This document shows, piece by piece, positions 43,047 to 51,800 of a stretch of DNA of 64,000 nucleotides; position 1 is the stretch's first letter; each line of letters begins with the position of its first letter. The stretch comes from an uncultured Erythrobacter sp. Its GTDB lineage: Bacteria; Pseudomonadota; Alphaproteobacteria; Sphingomonadales; Sphingomonadaceae. The notes under the pieces are model-generated. The model was given only the letters and a program-made list of their open reading frames with translations. It did not search any database and was not told the DNA's origin. The DNA is taken from the NCBI GenBank assembly GCA_947502305.1, contig CANMZA010000001.1, forward strand, positions 1,178,001 to 1,242,000, read 5' to 3'. The position numbers and the translations under genes are program-made.

Positions 43047-44876
43047 TTAAAGCCCGTAAAACAGCACCAGCAGCACCGACAATGTCGTCACCATTAACAC
43101 CACCAATGGCACCCCGGTGCGGATGTAATCGACAAATTCATACTGACCCTCTGCCATGATCAGCATGTTCGTTTGATAGGCAATCGGCGTTGCGTAACAC
43201 AGGTTGCAACCAAACAGCACGGCCAGAACCAGCGGCTCTGGCGGCAGACCCAATTCGGAAGCAATGCTAAACGCGATCGGCGTGCCGACTGTGGCCGCCG
43301 TCGCATTGCTGGCAAAATTGGTCAGCACCGCCACAAAAGTCATAATCGCGCCCAAGACCAAGGCAGGCGGCAAGAAAGCAAGGCCCAATGACATCGCCTG
43401 CCCCAGCCAATCGGCCGCGCCGCTTTCATCAATCACCCGGCCAATCGCAATACTGGCCGCGACCAGCACGATCACTTGCCCCGACAGCGCGCGGCCCACC
43501 CGGTCAAATTTAACGCATCCGGTTACAAACATCAGGATCGCGCCCGCCAGCGCAGAAATCGCAATCGGGAAAATGCCAACCGCGGCGGTGATGACGGAAA
43601 AACCCATGATCGCCGCGGCCAGCAGAGCTTTAGAACGGCGCGGAACTTCGCGTGCCCCCTCCAGCATCAACAGGCTGTCGGCGCGGGCGAAATCCTGCAA
43701 ATCTTCTTGCAAGCCGGTGACCAGCAACACGTCGCCTTCTGCAATGCGCAAATCGCCGCCGCCGGAATATTGATCTTTCTCACCCATCAACCGGTTAGGC
43801 CGGTGGATGCCCAGCACCGCGACGCTGTAAAGATCAGCGATCCCAGAAGAAGAAAGCGTGCGCGTTAGCAAGCGGGAATCCGCCGTGACGGTCATTTCGA
43901 CCACGAGCACATCTTCGCCTTTGTTCGACGAAATGCGCTTAATCCGGTCCAGCACCCAGCTCGGCGCGAGTTCGCCTTTCAATTCGCGAACGGCATCCTC
44001 CAGCGCCTCGTGACTGCCGGAAATATGCAGGCGCTGTTGCGGTTGCAGCTCCCCTGATGGCGGGTTGTGAAAATGGATACCCTTGGGCAGCTTTTCTTGC
44101 AGCAACGCCAATTCCGCGCCCGCCAAAATGGATTGATTGCCAAGCCTTAGCCGGGTGTGGAACTGGCGCTCCATCACTTCATCCTCGGTGCGATTGTCTT
44201 TGAGCAAACGCGGCATCACCAGCCACATATACGGCAGCGCCACCAGCGCCGCGAGCAGGACAATCGGCGTGAAATCAAACACGCCCATCTCGCGCATGCC
44301 CAGATCCACCGCGATGGAAACCACCAGAATATTGGTCGATGTGCCGATCGTCGTCGCCAGCCCGCCAATCAGCGATGCAGCATTGAGCGGCATCAAGGTT
44401 TTAGACGTCGCCATCGCCCCGCGCTGAGCCAGAGCGGCAAAGATCGGGATCATCAACACCAGAACCGGCGTGTTGTTGACGAACATCGACAGAATAAGCG
44501 CAATCAGCAGCGATACGAGCAGCCCGAATTGCAGGTTGAATTTAAACACCCGCTCCAACACCCGCGCAGACGGTTCAAGCGCGCCGGTCACAACCAAGCC
44601 CCGGCCCATAATCATCAGCGCGCAAATCGTAATCAGCGCGTAGTGGCCAAAGCCGCCAAATGCGAGAGCGAGCCCGTCAGTGGGGCTCCCTTCCTCTAGC
44701 AGGCCGGTGTCGGGGTTAATCGCCGGGATTGGGAAGAAATAGAGGCCCACCGCGATGACAGCGATGGTGAGCAGCGAGACGATCTCTATCGACATCCGCC
44801 CACGAACGAAGCCAACGAACATCCCGATCGTAACGATCATGGCGGCCATGGCGTGATAGGAGGGAAGCTCTAGCAT
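43047..44876 (-). CDS. SLC13-family permease with two TrkA-C domains
   Basis: A 609-residue inner-membrane protein. N-terminal helices include a FVNNTPVLVLMIPIFAALAQ segment holding the NNTP motif, and the C-terminal half holds FASNATAATVGTPIAFSIA, the counterpart SNT/SNA motif of divalent anion:sodium symporters. Two RCK_C/TrkA-C regulatory domains (about 220-400, LPKGIHFHNPPSGELQPQQRLHISG and SDLYSVAVLG-like parts) lie in the middle cytoplasmic loop. Substrates of such proteins are sulfate or dicarboxylates. It is upstream of the M20 gene in the same direction, 191 bases apart. Confidence 0.9.
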   Translation of the reverse strand: MLELPSYHAMAAMIVTIGMFVGFVRGRMSIEIVSLLTIAVIAVGLYFFPIPAINPDTGLLEEGSPTDGLALAFGGFGHYALITICALMIMGRGLVVTGALEPSARVLERVFKFNLQFGLLVSLLIALILSMFVNNTPVLVLMIPIFAALAQRGAMATSKTLMPLNAASLIGGLATTIGTSTNILVVSIAVDLGMREMGVFDFTPIVLLAALVALPYMWLVMPRLLKDNRTEDEVMERQFHTRLRLGNQSILAGAELALLQEKLPKGIHFHNPPSGELQPQQRLHISGSHEALEDAVRELKGELAPSWVLDRIKRISSNKGEDVLVVEMTVTADSRLLTRTLSSSGIADLYSVAVLGIHRPNRLMGEKDQYSGGGDLRIAEGDVLLVTGLQEDLQDFARADSLLMLEGAREVPRRSKALLAAAIMGFSVITAAVGIFPIAISALAGAILMFVTGCVKFDRVGRALSGQVIVLVAASIAIGRVIDESGAADWLGQAMSLGLAFLPPALVLGAIMTFVAVLTNFASNATAATVGTPIAFSIASELGLPPEPLVLAVLFGCNLCYATPIAYQTNMLIMAEGQYEFVDYIRTGVPLVVLMVTTLSVLLVLFYGL

Positions 44877-44942
44877 CGTGTCGCTCTAGGATTTCTCAGG
44901 GACCGGGGCCAGTGGCAAGTGTTTTGTGTGTTTTTGTTTGCG

Positions 44943-45032
44943 CATCGCGTCCTGGGTGCGATCTCCTCGCGCCTGCGGCGCTGCGGGCGCCCGGTTGGGC
45001 TTGCGGCCCGCTTTGCGGCCCGAGCTCCGCCA
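44943..45032 (+). repeat. GC-rich dispersed repeat, copy A
   Basis: The core TCCTCGCGCC-t-gcggcgctgcgggc is followed by cggttgggcttgcggcccgctttgcggcccgag in parts, ending gctccgcc. Copy B is inverted at 46202-46332 and copy C is at 57382-57490. A small ATCGC/GCGAT hairpin precedes the core. Confidence 0.8.
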
Positions 45033-45123
45033 TTAGAACAAACATTTAGTCCTTGGGGACTTTCCCTTGCCCTGAACGCCCGCCGCAGCAATGGTGCCGC
45101 CAAACAGGGATGAGGGATCAGAC

Positions 45124-46173
45124 ATGCATGGATTGGTGTTCAACGGGCCGCGCGATATTCGCTATGAAAGCTATCCCGACCCCGAATTGCGCAGCGCCAA
45201 TAGCGCAATACTGAAGGTAAAAAGCTGCTCCATCTGCGGCAGTGACCTGCACATGTATCACGGCGCGCATATCGGAAACACGCAATATGGCAACGACACG
45301 CCGCATTTTTGCGTCGGCCACGAATTTATCGGAGAAGTGGTTGAGGCGGGCAGCGACGTTCACGGTTTCAAAGTTGGCGATCATGTGCTCGCCGCTGGCG
45401 GGACCGGTTGCGGGACGTGCAAGGCCTGCCTCAGCGGCAATGTCCCCGCCTGCCGCGAATTGACCGCGTTTGGCCTGAGCCAAGGGTTGGAGGGCGGTCA
45501 GGCGGAATTTGTGAATGTCCCCAATGCCGATGCGACGTTGCTGTCGACAGAGGGGCTAACGGAAGAACAATCGCTGCTTCTGACGGACGGAATGGCGACG
45601 GCGTATTTCGGTCTCACCCGCTCTGACCCAAAGCCCGGCGGAACGGTGGCCGTCGTGGGTCTTGGCCCGATTGGCATTATCGGGGTGGAGCTGGCCTTTG
45701 TGCTGGGCGCATCGCGGGTGTTTGCTATCGACCCAGTAAAATCGCGGCGCGATATGGCGGCGGCCTTGGGCGCGGAGGTTTTTGCCCCCGGCCCCGACAT
45801 GCACGCGCAAATTATGGAAGCCACCGGCGGCGCGGGCGTTCAGAGCGTGTTTGAAGCGTCCGGCGCAAAGGGAGCGATTGGCGCGGTCCTGCCGCTGGTC
45901 GCGCGGCGCGGCACGGCCAGCTTTATCGGCATACCAGAGCCGGACGATACCCTGCCCTTGCCGCTGATCATGTTCAAAAACGTGACGGTTCGCGGCGGCA
46001 TTTGCGATGTGCAGAACATGTGGCCGCATCTGGTTCCGCTCGTCCAAAGCGGCCGCGTGAAAGCGGCGGGCCTGTTCAGCCATCATTTCGACCTGAGCGA
46101 AGGCGCAGAAGCATACCGCCTATTCGACAGCCGCGAAGAAGGCGTGGTCAAGCTGAGGATCGATGTGGGTTAA
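45124..46173 (+). CDS. Zinc-binding alcohol dehydrogenase family protein
   Basis: A 349-residue medium-chain dehydrogenase. Catalytic zinc ligands are Cys38, His66 and Glu67 (CSICGSDLH, GHEFIG). The structural zinc is held by Cys96, Cys99, Cys102 and Cys110 (GCGTCKACLSGNVPAC). The NAD(P) Rossmann motif is VGLGPIG with an acidic residue later at AIDP, favouring NAD+. ATG 45124 is preceded by ATGAGGGAT with AGGG as ribosome site. The gene stands alone between inverted copies of a GC-rich repeat. Substrate may be a secondary alcohol or sugar alcohol; this is not determined. Confidence 0.9.
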   Translation: MHGLVFNGPRDIRYESYPDPELRSANSAILKVKSCSICGSDLHMYHGAHIGNTQYGNDTPHFCVGHEFIGEVVEAGSDVHGFKVGDHVLAAGGTGCGTCKACLSGNVPACRELTAFGLSQGLEGGQAEFVNVPNADATLLSTEGLTEEQSLLLTDGMATAYFGLTRSDPKPGGTVAVVGLGPIGIIGVELAFVLGASRVFAIDPVKSRRDMAAALGAEVFAPGPDMHAQIMEATGGAGVQSVFEASGAKGAIGAVLPLVARRGTASFIGIPEPDDTLPLPLIMFKNVTVRGGICDVQNMWPHLVPLVQSGRVKAAGLFSHHFDLSEGAEAYRLFDSREEGVVKLRIDVG

Positions 46174-46201
46174 GCCGCCGAGCCAATGCCGGTGCAGCTT
46201 G

Positions 46202-46332
46202 ATGGCGGAGCTCGGTCCGCAAGCCCGACCGCGCGCGCTAAGGAGCAACTCGGGCCGCAAAGCGGCCCGCAAGCCCGACCGGGTGCCCGCAGCGGCGCAG
46301 GCGCGAGGAAATCGCGGCGCGGAGGCGCTGCG
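46202..46332 (-). repeat. GC-rich dispersed repeat, copy B (inverted)
   Basis: The reverse complement repeats the copy A sequence, with a core tcctcgcgcctgcgccgctg, then gggcttgcgggccgctttgc, and ends gagctccgcc. An internal segment (ctcgg-ccgcaagcccgaccg) is duplicated. With copy A it flanks the alcohol dehydrogenase gene as an inverted pair about 1.2 kb apart. Confidence 0.8.
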
Positions 46333-46362
46333 AAAAACAAAATACCAAATTCTAAGAGAATT

Positions 46363-46447
46363 TGGTGCCCCTGGCCCGACTCGAACGGGCACTCCGTTAG
46401 GAATTCGATTTTGAGTCGAACGCGTCTACCAATTCCACCACAGGGGC
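46363..46447 (-). tRNA. tRNA-Leu (anticodon CAA)
   Basis: An 85-base class II tRNA. Acceptor gcccctg pairs with caggggc; the anticodon arm ttcga-ctcaaaa-tcgaa gives CAA; a long variable arm (ttcctaacggag region) precedes the T-arm gttcgagtc; CCA is encoded. Confidence 0.95.
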
Positions 46448-46498
46448 ACCCTGTGTGAGCGCAGGCTGTTAGCGAGCCGCGCTGCATCCCGCAAGGCT

Positions 46499-47317
46499 CT
46501 AGCGCAGTGATCCGGCCAAAATTTTATGCAAACGCGAATGCAGCGACTGATTGGCCGCCAAAACCTGCTCCGAATGGATCGGATTTGACCGCCCGCGAAA
46601 ATCGCTGACGAACCCGCCCGCTTCGCGCACCAGCAAGCATCCCGCCGCCGTGTCCCAATCGGACAGGCCGCTTTCCCAAAAGCCATCAAACCGGCCCTGA
46701 GCTACATAAGCGAGGTCAAGCGATGCTGCACCAAGCCGCCGAATGCCGGCAACCTCTGGGCCGATGGCACCGAAAATGCGGCTCCATTCCGCAAAATTGC
46801 CGTGGCCCGCATATGGAATGCCGGTGGCGATCAAAGATTCGCCCAATTGCGCCCGCGCCGACACGCGCAACCGCGCATCCATCAACCACGCACCGCGCGA
46901 TTTTTCCGCCCAATAGGTCTGGTCATTGACCGGGTGATAAATCACCGCGCCGGTCACTTCGTGCCAGCCTGTGCGGTCCAATTTCGGTTCTTGCACCGCA
47001 ATGCTGATCGCGAAATGCGGGATCGCATGGGCAAAATTGCTGACCCCATCGAGCGGGTTGATAACCCAGCGCGGCTTATCCGCGTCGCCTTCGATGATGC
47101 CCGCTTCTTCTAAGACAAAGCCCCAGCCCGGACGCGCTACGCTCAATTCATCATACAAAATACGCTCTGAACGCATCTGAGATTTCGCAACAAACTCCGC
47201 AGGGCCTTTGTGGCTCACCTGCAAATGTTCAACTTCGCCAAAATCCTTGCGCAATCGCCCGCCCGCTTTGCGCGCGGCACGTTCCATAACGCGGATAAGA
47301 CCTGAAAACATCGACAT
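46499..47317 (-). CDS. suhB: Inositol monophosphatase family protein (SuhB-like) with altered metal site
   Basis: A 272-residue protein of the inositol monophosphatase fold. Glu70-Glu71 (VLEEAG) and the late WDTAAG with Asp222 are intact. The usual metal Asp of the ADxxxE motif is Gln47 (AKSQMRSER), and the DPLDGTxNF motif reads NPLDGVSNF, with Asn87 in place of a metal-binding Asp and Val92 for Thr. Phosphatase activity may be weak or lost. SuhB proteins also act in rRNA transcription antitermination, a role not needing catalysis. It is five bases downstream of efp, so they are one unit. Confidence 0.85.
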   Translation of the reverse strand: MSMFSGLIRVMERAARKAGGRLRKDFGEVEHLQVSHKGPAEFVAKSQMRSERILYDELSVARPGWGFVLEEAGIIEGDADKPRWVINPLDGVSNFAHAIPHFAISIAVQEPKLDRTGWHEVTGAVIYHPVNDQTYWAEKSRGAWLMDARLRVSARAQLGESLIATGIPYAGHGNFAEWSRIFGAIGPEVAGIRRLGAASLDLAYVAQGRFDGFWESGLSDWDTAAGCLLVREAGGFVSDFRGRSNPIHSEQVLAANQSLHSRLHKILAGSLR

Positions 47318-47322
47318 GGGAT

Positions 47323-47886
47323 TTAGCTCGCTTTGCCGACATAAGTTTGTTCGTACACATCAACAATGATGCGCGTGCCGCTGCCGATATGCGGCGGAAC
47401 CATGATCCGAACGCCGTTATCCAACACCGCTGGCTTATAGCTCGAAGAGGCGGTCTGCCCCTTCACCACCGCATCGGCTTCGACAATTTCTGCCTCAATT
47501 TGCTGCGGCAATTGGACGCTGATCGGCTTTTCTTCCCACAGCTCCAGCATCACTTGCATGCCGTCTTGCAAGAACGGGCGCGCATCGCCCAGCAAATCGG
47601 ATGGCAGCATGATCTGTTCGTAATTCACCTGATCCATGAAAACCAGCATATCGCCATCTTCATAGAGGAACTGGTAATCCGCTGTTTCCAAACGCACTTT
47701 TTCAACCGTATCGGCGCTGCGGAAACGGACGTTGGTCTTGCGGCCATCTTGCAGGTTCTTCATCTCGACCTGCATATACGCCCCGCCCTTGCCCGGCTGG
47801 GTGTGCTGAATTTTGGCAACTTTCCAGATGCCTTTTTCATATTCGATGATGTTGCCGGGACGAATGTCGACGCCGCTGATCTTCAT
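47323..47886 (-). CDS. efp: Translation elongation factor P
   Basis: A 187-residue three-domain (KOW-like plus two OB) protein that relieves ribosome stalling at polyproline. The modified-lysine loop PGKGGAYMQ places Lys33 at the tip, as in EF-P proteins that are beta-lysylated (or otherwise modified) by EpmA. The C-terminal signature is [26 protein letters not shown]. Length is normal. It is followed five bases later by the suhB-like gene. The ATG at 47886 has a modest ribosome site. Confidence 0.97.
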   Translation of the reverse strand: MKISGVDIRPGNIIEYEKGIWKVAKIQHTQPGKGGAYMQVEMKNLQDGRKTNVRFRSADTVEKVRLETADYQFLYEDGDMLVFMDQVNYEQIMLPSDLLGDARPFLQDGMQVMLELWEEKPISVQLPQQIEAEIVEADAVVKGQTASSSYKPAVLDNGVRIMVPPHIGSGTRIIVDVYEQTYVGKAS

Positions 47887-48104
47887 GAGGAGATGCTTTC
47901 GTTAGGTAAACTGGGTTTCGGCGGGATAGGCGCATCCTGACGCGCCATCCGCCGTATCAAGCGCGCCCAATAGCCGCCTATGGTGGCCACTTCAAGCATA
48001 CCGCGATAGCGGGCCGTCCATCCGTGATACAAGTTCTTATAGTTAACGCATTGGCCAACAGGGATACCGAGTGGTAAAGAACGCGCATAAGGACCCCCAA
48101 ACCT

Positions 48105-48530
48105 ATGAAAACCCTCCACGTTATCCTTTTGACCGCGTTTGCCGCTGGCCTTGCCGCCTCGGTCCCTGCGATTGGTCAAGAAGAGAACACTTCTGCGACT
48201 GCTACACCCGCCAGCGCCCCGCCTGCCGGGCCTTTGCGCACGATGCCGCATGGCCGGTATCAATGCGCCCTGCCCGGTGATGCGGGCGGCGCGGCCTTTG
48301 TGGTTGATGATGAAGAGAGTTTCCGCATTTTCACCGCCTCACGCTATGAAAGCGGCGGAGAGAGCAATGCCGGGTCGGGCACTTACATTATGCGCGGCAC
48401 GCACCTCACCTTTACGCGCGGCCCGCGCAAAGGTGAGCAATTTGAACGGATTGGTGACAACCAATTGCGCAAATTGAGCGAAGACGGAACACGCAGCGAT
48501 TTGCTCTGCACCCGGCTCGGCTCTCGGTGA
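48105..48530 (+). CDS. Hypothetical exported protein
   Basis: A 141-residue protein with a Sec signal peptide (about 1-24, ending VPAIGQ). The mature part has a low-complexity Ala/Thr/Pro stretch, then a beta-rich domain containing MPHGRYQCALPGDAGGAAF (Cys54), SGTYIMRGTHLTFTRGPRKGEQF and a final DLLCTRLG Cys. The two cysteines probably pair in the periplasm. No family is recognised. It is divergent from efp across 218 bases that hold both promoters and no other visible feature. Confidence 0.7.
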   Translation: MKTLHVILLTAFAAGLAASVPAIGQEENTSATATPASAPPAGPLRTMPHGRYQCALPGDAGGAAFVVDDEESFRIFTASRYESGGESNAGSGTYIMRGTHLTFTRGPRKGEQFERIGDNQLRKLSEDGTRSDLLCTRLGSR

Positions 48531-48580
48531 GAATAGCGGGCAGACCGCCCGAGCTTTAAAACATCGCTGGCTTTCGCCCC

Positions 48581-49237
48581 TCAACGCATGGCTTTGGCGA
48601 AAGCCTCTATCGCGGCGACTTCATCGCCATTCCACACCGCACCTGACACGGCGATAAAATCGGCGCCCGCCGCGATCAGCGGGCCGCAATTGTCCGGCGT
48701 AATTCCGCCAATCGCGACCATCGGTATCTCAAACAAATTGGCCCAAAATTCGATAATCTCAACAGTCGGGCGCTCTGCGTCCGATTTGTCTTTGGTGGTG
48801 CTGTCGAAAAACGCGCCAAACGCGACGTAATCCGCGCCCGCCTCACCCGCTTCCATCGCAAGGTGTTTTGACGCGTGGCAGGTGACGCCGATTTGCATAT
48901 CGCCGCCCAATTCCGGCCCCAATTCCTCGCGCGCATCGCGGGGGTCACCGTCATCTTGGCCCAGATGCAGGCCATCGGCCTTCAACCGTTTCGCCAGCGC
49001 CGCATCATCATTGACGATAAAGGCGACATCATGGCCCGCACAGATCGTCTGTAGCGGAGCCGCCAATTCGGCTGCTTCGTGCTGATCCAGCCCCTTCACC
49101 CGAAACTGAAACGCCGTGACGAGGCCTTTGCCTGCGGACAGAGCCCGTTCCAGACGAGCAGGAAAATCCCCGCCCACTTCGAGCGGAGAGATCAAATACA
49201 GTTGGCAGGCAACTTGCGGCGGGGTCTGATCGGCCAA
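48581..49237 (-). CDS. thiE: Thiamine-phosphate synthase-like protein
   Basis: A 218-residue TIM-barrel protein. FQFRVKG (first phosphate/substrate lysine), FIVNDDAALAKRLKADGLHLGQDD (Mg2+ ligands) and IGVTCH (ThiE consensus GxSxH) identify it, and AIGGITPDN and AVSGAVWN close the barrel. The enzyme joins HMP-PP and thiazole phosphate. The start is TTG 49237, supported by AGGA eight bases upstream inside the end of the aldolase gene. The slightly divergent GVTCH leaves some doubt about activity. Confidence 0.82.
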   Translation of the reverse strand: MADQTPPQVACQLYLISPLEVGGDFPARLERALSAGKGLVTAFQFRVKGLDQHEAAELAAPLQTICAGHDVAFIVNDDAALAKRLKADGLHLGQDDGDPRDAREELGPELGGDMQIGVTCHASKHLAMEAGEAGADYVAFGAFFDSTTKDKSDAERPTVEIIEFWANLFEIPMVAIGGITPDNCGPLIAAGADFIAVSGAVWNGDEVAAIEAFAKAMR

Positions 49238-49240
49238 AAT

Positions 49241-50131
49241 CTATCCTGCAATACTGGCGGCGCTGATCTGGTCGATCGCTTTGCCCAATGTGCCATCAAA
49301 TTCATCGTCCGACTGACCTTTGCGCAAATCTTGCAGCAATCCGCGGCTAAAGCTGGCGATCATGCCGGGATTGGTGGCCAGTTTCTCGCATGCTTCATCG
49401 GTCGAAAACCCGCCAGACAGGGCGACAACCCGCAGCACATTGGGATGCTCCACCGCCGGGGTGTAAAGGCCGGGTTTCACAGGAATGGACAATTTCAGCA
49501 TGACTTTGCGCCCCTCAGGAAGCGCGTCCAGCCCCTTCATAATCTCAGCAAGCAAAATGTCCTCACCCGCTTCACGGTCGGCGGCGGTGATGTCGAACTC
49601 AGGCTCCAACATCGGCATCAGTCCAGCATCGGCGATGGTGTTGCCGACCTCAAATTGTTGAGCAACAACCGCAGCAATCCCAGCAGGGTTCGCAGATTTG
49701 ATGACAGAGCGCATTTTGGTGCCGAACATGCCGTGCGCCACCGATTTTTCGAGCAATGCGGGCAATTTATCCAGCGGCTTCATCATTTGCGCGCCGTCAG
49801 CCTCATCGGCGAGACCTTGGTCCACCTTGATAAAGGGCACAATTCCGCGCGCTTTGAGAGCATCGGCGGTCGATTTGCCTTCGACTTCGCTGTCCATTGT
49901 GCGTTCAAACAGGATTGCGCCAATGACCTTGCCGCTGCCGAAACACGGCGTGGTGATGACCCGGCTGCGCATATCGTGGATCGCGCCGAACATTTCATCA
50001 TCGCCCGACCATTCGCCGTCTTCCACGCCGTATCCGCGCAAAGCCTTTGGTGTGGAACCGCCCGATTGGTCAAGCGCAGCGATAAAGCCTTGTCCGTCTG
50101 CGATTTTGGCGGTCATCTGTTCGGTGTTCAT
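49241..50131 (-). CDS. fda: Class I fructose-bisphosphate aldolase
   Basis: A 296-residue Schiff-base aldolase of the bacterial class I type. The first strand region GFIAALDQSGGSTPKAL, FIKVDQGL, EPEFDI and VMLKLSIPVKPGLY (with the Schiff-base Lys area) and VVALSGGFSTDEAC are typical. It splits fructose-1,6-bisphosphate to DHAP and GAP. ATG 50131 gives the standard N-terminus; a longer reading only adds non-conserved residues. It is three bases before the thiE start, so the two are co-transcribed, and it lies downstream of the tkt-gap-pgk block. Confidence 0.93.
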   Translation of the reverse strand: MNTEQMTAKIADGQGFIAALDQSGGSTPKALRGYGVEDGEWSGDDEMFGAIHDMRSRVITTPCFGSGKVIGAILFERTMDSEVEGKSTADALKARGIVPFIKVDQGLADEADGAQMMKPLDKLPALLEKSVAHGMFGTKMRSVIKSANPAGIAAVVAQQFEVGNTIADAGLMPMLEPEFDITAADREAGEDILLAEIMKGLDALPEGRKVMLKLSIPVKPGLYTPAVEHPNVLRVVALSGGFSTDEACEKLATNPGMIASFSRGLLQDLRKGQSDDEFDGTLGKAIDQISAASIAG

Positions 50132-50232
50132 GGCGTGAGGGCGCCTTTCTATTGAGTTTGAATAACAGTCGCGCTGACGATTTATGCGCCGGGCTTTAGC
50201 CAGCGACGCGGCGTCAATCAACCTGCGCGGAT

Positions 50233-50691
50233 TTAACGTTTGGTGAGCTTGCGAATAATACCTGTGAAACTGAGAGCGGGCTGCCCATCGCCGGTTATCA
50301 ATCCGCGCACAAAGATCGTCTTTCCGCCGCCGCGTGTGACCTCGCCGCGCGCCTCCATCAACGCGCCCGGCCCCGCCGCACCCAAAAAATCGCCAGACAA
50401 GTTCATCGTCACCGCATTATCGCCCTGCAATTCGTCCATCGCAATCGCGAACAGCGCAAAATCGGCGAAGGTCATCAGGCATCCGCCATGCAAAGAACCG
50501 CCGCCATTCATATGGCGGTCTTCTGCGCGAAAAGCGCTGACGAAGGTGCCGTCATCCTCGCGGCGCATAAAGAACGGGCCGGAGCGGGTTTCATAGGGGT
50601 CCCCCTCCCAATATCGCCATCCGGCGAACTCGCCCTCTTCGCACGGCACGGTGTTGCCATAGCCGCCGTAAGGTTCTGCTTTCTCTGTCAC
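50233..50691 (-). CDS. PaaI-type hotdog-fold thioesterase
   Basis: A 152-residue hotdog protein. MNGGGSLHGGCLMTFADFALFAIA contains the HGG at 68-70 and Asp77 of the PaaI/4HBT active site, and VTMNLSGDFLGAAGPGALMEARGEVTRGGGKTIFVRG supplies the central sheet. It hydrolyses acyl-CoA thioesters of unknown chain type. The start is GTG, overlapping the TGA of the TIGR02466 gene as GTGA, so translation is coupled. Confidence 0.85.
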   Translation of the reverse strand: MTEKAEPYGGYGNTVPCEEGEFAGWRYWEGDPYETRSGPFFMRREDDGTFVSAFRAEDRHMNGGGSLHGGCLMTFADFALFAIAMDELQGDNAVTMNLSGDFLGAAGPGALMEARGEVTRGGGKTIFVRGLITGDGQPALSFTGIIRKLTKR

Positions 50692-51341
50692 GCCTCTATT
50701 TCCTTGGTCATTGTGCGCGCAGGCACCAAATTGATTGCCACCGAAATGCGCGTACCCGGCCCGTAAAACGGGCGCACCGCATGTTGCAGCCAGCTGGGGA
50801 ACATCACGATCAGCCCGGTGGCTGGGCGCATGATCGGCTCGCTCTTTTGGCGGGTGCCTGCTTGATCTTTCAGCCTGAGGTCGGGCGCGGTCATCCGCAC
50901 CATCGGCATGCGCGGATCGGACAATTGCAATTCTCCGCCCAGCGCCGCATCCGCCGATCCCTCATACCCATCGTCAATATAGGCGACGGCGGACCAAAAA
51001 CTGCCCGGATGGGTGTGGTATTGATTGGCATGGCCTGAGCCAGAGACATTGGCCCACATTTCGGGGACCCAGCTATATTCGCCGGATTTTTCAGGGTCGG
51101 CATGACCCGTGGCCTCATCCGCCATTGTCATCGCTTTATGCGCCAGCGCCCGCGCCGCCTCGCCGCCCCAATCGAGCATTGTGGTCGCGGAATGCCAGCC
51201 CCCCAGATTGCTGATCTGGACGCCGGCTGTATCGCGCGCTTGCTCCGCCAAAATCGCCTCGCGCAGGACGGCGATCCCTTCCGCGCTTTGCAGGCGGTCA
51301 ATTACAAACGGCGTGGCGAACAGATGGCGGGTCTCACTCAT
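50688..51341 (-). CDS. TIGR02466-type putative 2-oxoglutarate/Fe(II) oxygenase
   Basis: A 217-residue double-stranded beta-helix protein. NQYHTHPGSFWSAVAYID (His109, His111) and VMFPSWLQHAVRPFYGPGTRISVAIN (His187, Arg198) match the HxD/H...H...R arrangement of the TIGR02466 group of putative 2OG-Fe(II) oxygenases. The substrate is not known. It sits between an NTF2-like gene and a thioesterase at the end of the glycolytic block, on the same strand. ATG 51341 has no strong ribosome site. Confidence 0.82.
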   Translation of the reverse strand: MSETRHLFATPFVIDRLQSAEGIAVLREAILAEQARDTAGVQISNLGGWHSATTMLDWGGEAARALAHKAMTMADEATGHADPEKSGEYSWVPEMWANVSGSGHANQYHTHPGSFWSAVAYIDDGYEGSADAALGGELQLSDPRMPMVRMTAPDLRLKDQAGTRQKSEPIMRPATGLIVMFPSWLQHAVRPFYGPGTRISVAINLVPARTMTKEIEA

Positions 51342-51367
51342 GGGCCGGTCCTACCTGCGCGCACGCA

Positions 51368-51796
51368 TCAATGCCACAATTGCATCGCGCGGATGGCGTC
51401 GGACAGGCGTTCGTCTTTTTCCACCGGAGACAGGCTGCGCTCGGCCAGCAGCCAGCGGCGGCGGATCGCGCTTCTGCGCCACAGATCAGTGACGAGAAAA
51501 TTGCCCGCCCATTCTTGCCGGCCCAGCTTCAATTCCATTTCCACATGGCCGGAAAACCAAACGCTCTTGCCATATTTGCGCGCGGTTACTTCGTGAAAGC
51601 GAAAGGATGTGCAGGCAAATTCGCTTTCCGCGCCGACAACGAAACTGGCGCGGTCGAGCAAGACGGGCGGTTTTATCCCGAACATGAAAATGCAATCGCC
51701 AGAGATCAGCGAGCGCAAATCGCGCGCGTCCCGGTGAACCCAGGCGCGCATCAATCGGTTTTCGAGCACCTCAAAATTCTGTTCCAGATCGGCCAT
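51368..51796 (-). CDS. NTF2-like (DUF4440-type) protein
   Basis: A 142-residue protein with an alpha+beta cone fold pattern: an N-terminal helix EQNFEVLENRLMRAWVHRDARDLRSLIS, then CIFMFGIKP, a middle SFRFHEVTARKYGKSVWFSGHVEMEL strand pair and a final WLLAERSLSPVE strand. It looks like a nuclear-transport-factor-2-like ligand-binding or enzyme domain; the role is unknown. It begins four bases after pgk, so it belongs to the glycolytic operon at least in transcription. Confidence 0.7.
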   Translation of the reverse strand: MADLEQNFEVLENRLMRAWVHRDARDLRSLISGDCIFMFGIKPPVLLDRASFVVGAESEFACTSFRFHEVTARKYGKSVWFSGHVEMELKLGRQEWAGNFLVTDLWRRSAIRRRWLLAERSLSPVEKDERLSDAIRAMQLWH

Positions 51797-51800
51797 GCGC

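Noticed and set aside
48583..50155. Long plus-strand frames opposite thiE and fda
   Set aside because: They run opposite two well-supported enzymes and show no family signature.
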